Shown here piece by piece: positions 63,799-64,000 of a stretch of DNA of 64,000 nucleotides; positions within the stretch are counted from its first letter, which is position 1; every line of letters begins with the position of its first letter. A program made the position numbers and the translations under genes. This DNA is from Lathyrus oleraceus (Eukaryota > Streptophyta > Magnoliopsida > Fabales > Fabaceae). Below the pieces are notes generated by a model. That model was not told where the DNA came from. It saw nothing but the letters and a program-made list of their open reading frames with translations, and did no database searches. The stretch spans positions 52,100,771-52,164,770 of the forward strand of contig NC_066579.1 in assembly GCF_024323335.1 (NCBI RefSeq). The letters run 5' to 3'.

Positions 63799-64000
63799 CT
63801 ATGAATCCTCACATGAAATGGGTTGGCCGGAAATTCCCAACGGTGACCGGGAAATATGCCGGGAAATCTCTCTTAGAACAGGCTTTATTTCAGGTTGTCC
63901 AAATGACCAATCATAGATTTTCTCCGATTCTTGTTTGATCTTCATAACTTGGCTATGAATTAGGTTACCCTTTAGTTCAAAGCTTTCATAATTGTTGTTT
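63799..64000 (-). CDS. Second copy of the small conserved plant protein, start outside window
   Basis: The last 66 codons are visible. LIHSQVMKIKQESEKIYDW is identical to the copy at 49987-50217, followed by SFGQPEIKPVLREIS, SRSPLGISGQ and a diverged end (SCEDS). The reading frame is kept despite about 20% protein divergence, and the 3' flank is also homologous (63663 onward to 49837 onward). The two copies lie 13.8 kb apart on the same strand, a dispersed tandem pair whose spacer is filled with retroelements. Confidence 0.7.
   Translation of the reverse strand, partial: NNNYESFELKGNLIHSQVMKIKQESEKIYDWSFGQPEIKPVLREISRHISRSPLGISGQPISCEDS

Noticed and set aside
1..64000. CRISPR arrays, bacterial operons, tRNA or rRNA genes
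   Set aside because: No direct-repeat/spacer pattern, no operon structure and no cloverleaf or rRNA signature was seen. All regular repeats are retroelement or microsatellite derived.

Overview
This is plant nuclear DNA, most likely from an IRLC/Fabeae-type legume (pea, vetch, lentil or grass-pea relatives). The evidence is the density of Ogre/Tat-type Ty3/gypsy elements with LTRs up to about 4.6 kb, SIRE/Maximus-type Ty1/copia elements with an env-like ORF, and almost no host genes. The species is inferred and not proven by the sequence.

Positions 1-44707 are one nest of retrotransposons. The oldest layer is an Ogre-like element on the minus strand. Its 5' LTR is 40088-44707, followed leftward by the primer binding site, leader, ORF1, gag-pro, a short intron, and pol. 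Its pol is split by a Maximus/SIRE-type copia element (1564-33466, minus; target duplication TCTTT), and the rest of pol runs off the left edge at 1-1563. Two later elements sit inside that copia element: a 12.8 kb Tat/Ogre-type element (2881-15669, minus; duplication AGAAG) and a 10.1 kb SIRE-type copia element (18869-28952, plus; duplication CATAT). LTR divergence counted by eye (about 5%, 2% and 1%) agrees with this nesting order. A 929-bp block of the host pol (635-1563) is duplicated at 31322-32250, directly against the other copia LTR.

Both Ogre/Tat elements keep the same intron between gag(-pro) and pol. In both, the TAA stop of the upstream ORF lies inside the 5' splice site, so splicing would remove the stop and join the frames. 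Both leaders share an RNA-hairpin-like structure. The 12.8 kb element has lost its protease in frame and the first catalytic Asp of its integrase. The SIRE element is the least decayed, with a complete protease-integrase-RT-RNase H ORF.

Positions 44708-64000 are a looser patchwork: degraded Athila-like gypsy gag-pro, an Ale-like copia RT/RNase H with a short LTR, copia gag and integrase remnants around a SIRE-type LTR, and a gutted Tat/Ogre-type element (54966-62402) that is only LTR, tandem-repeat 3' UTR, and LTR. A Tourist-like MITE sits in the right LTR of that element, and the left LTR preserves the empty site. The only probable host gene is a small one of unknown function at 49987-50217, with a diverged second copy running off the right edge (63799-64000).
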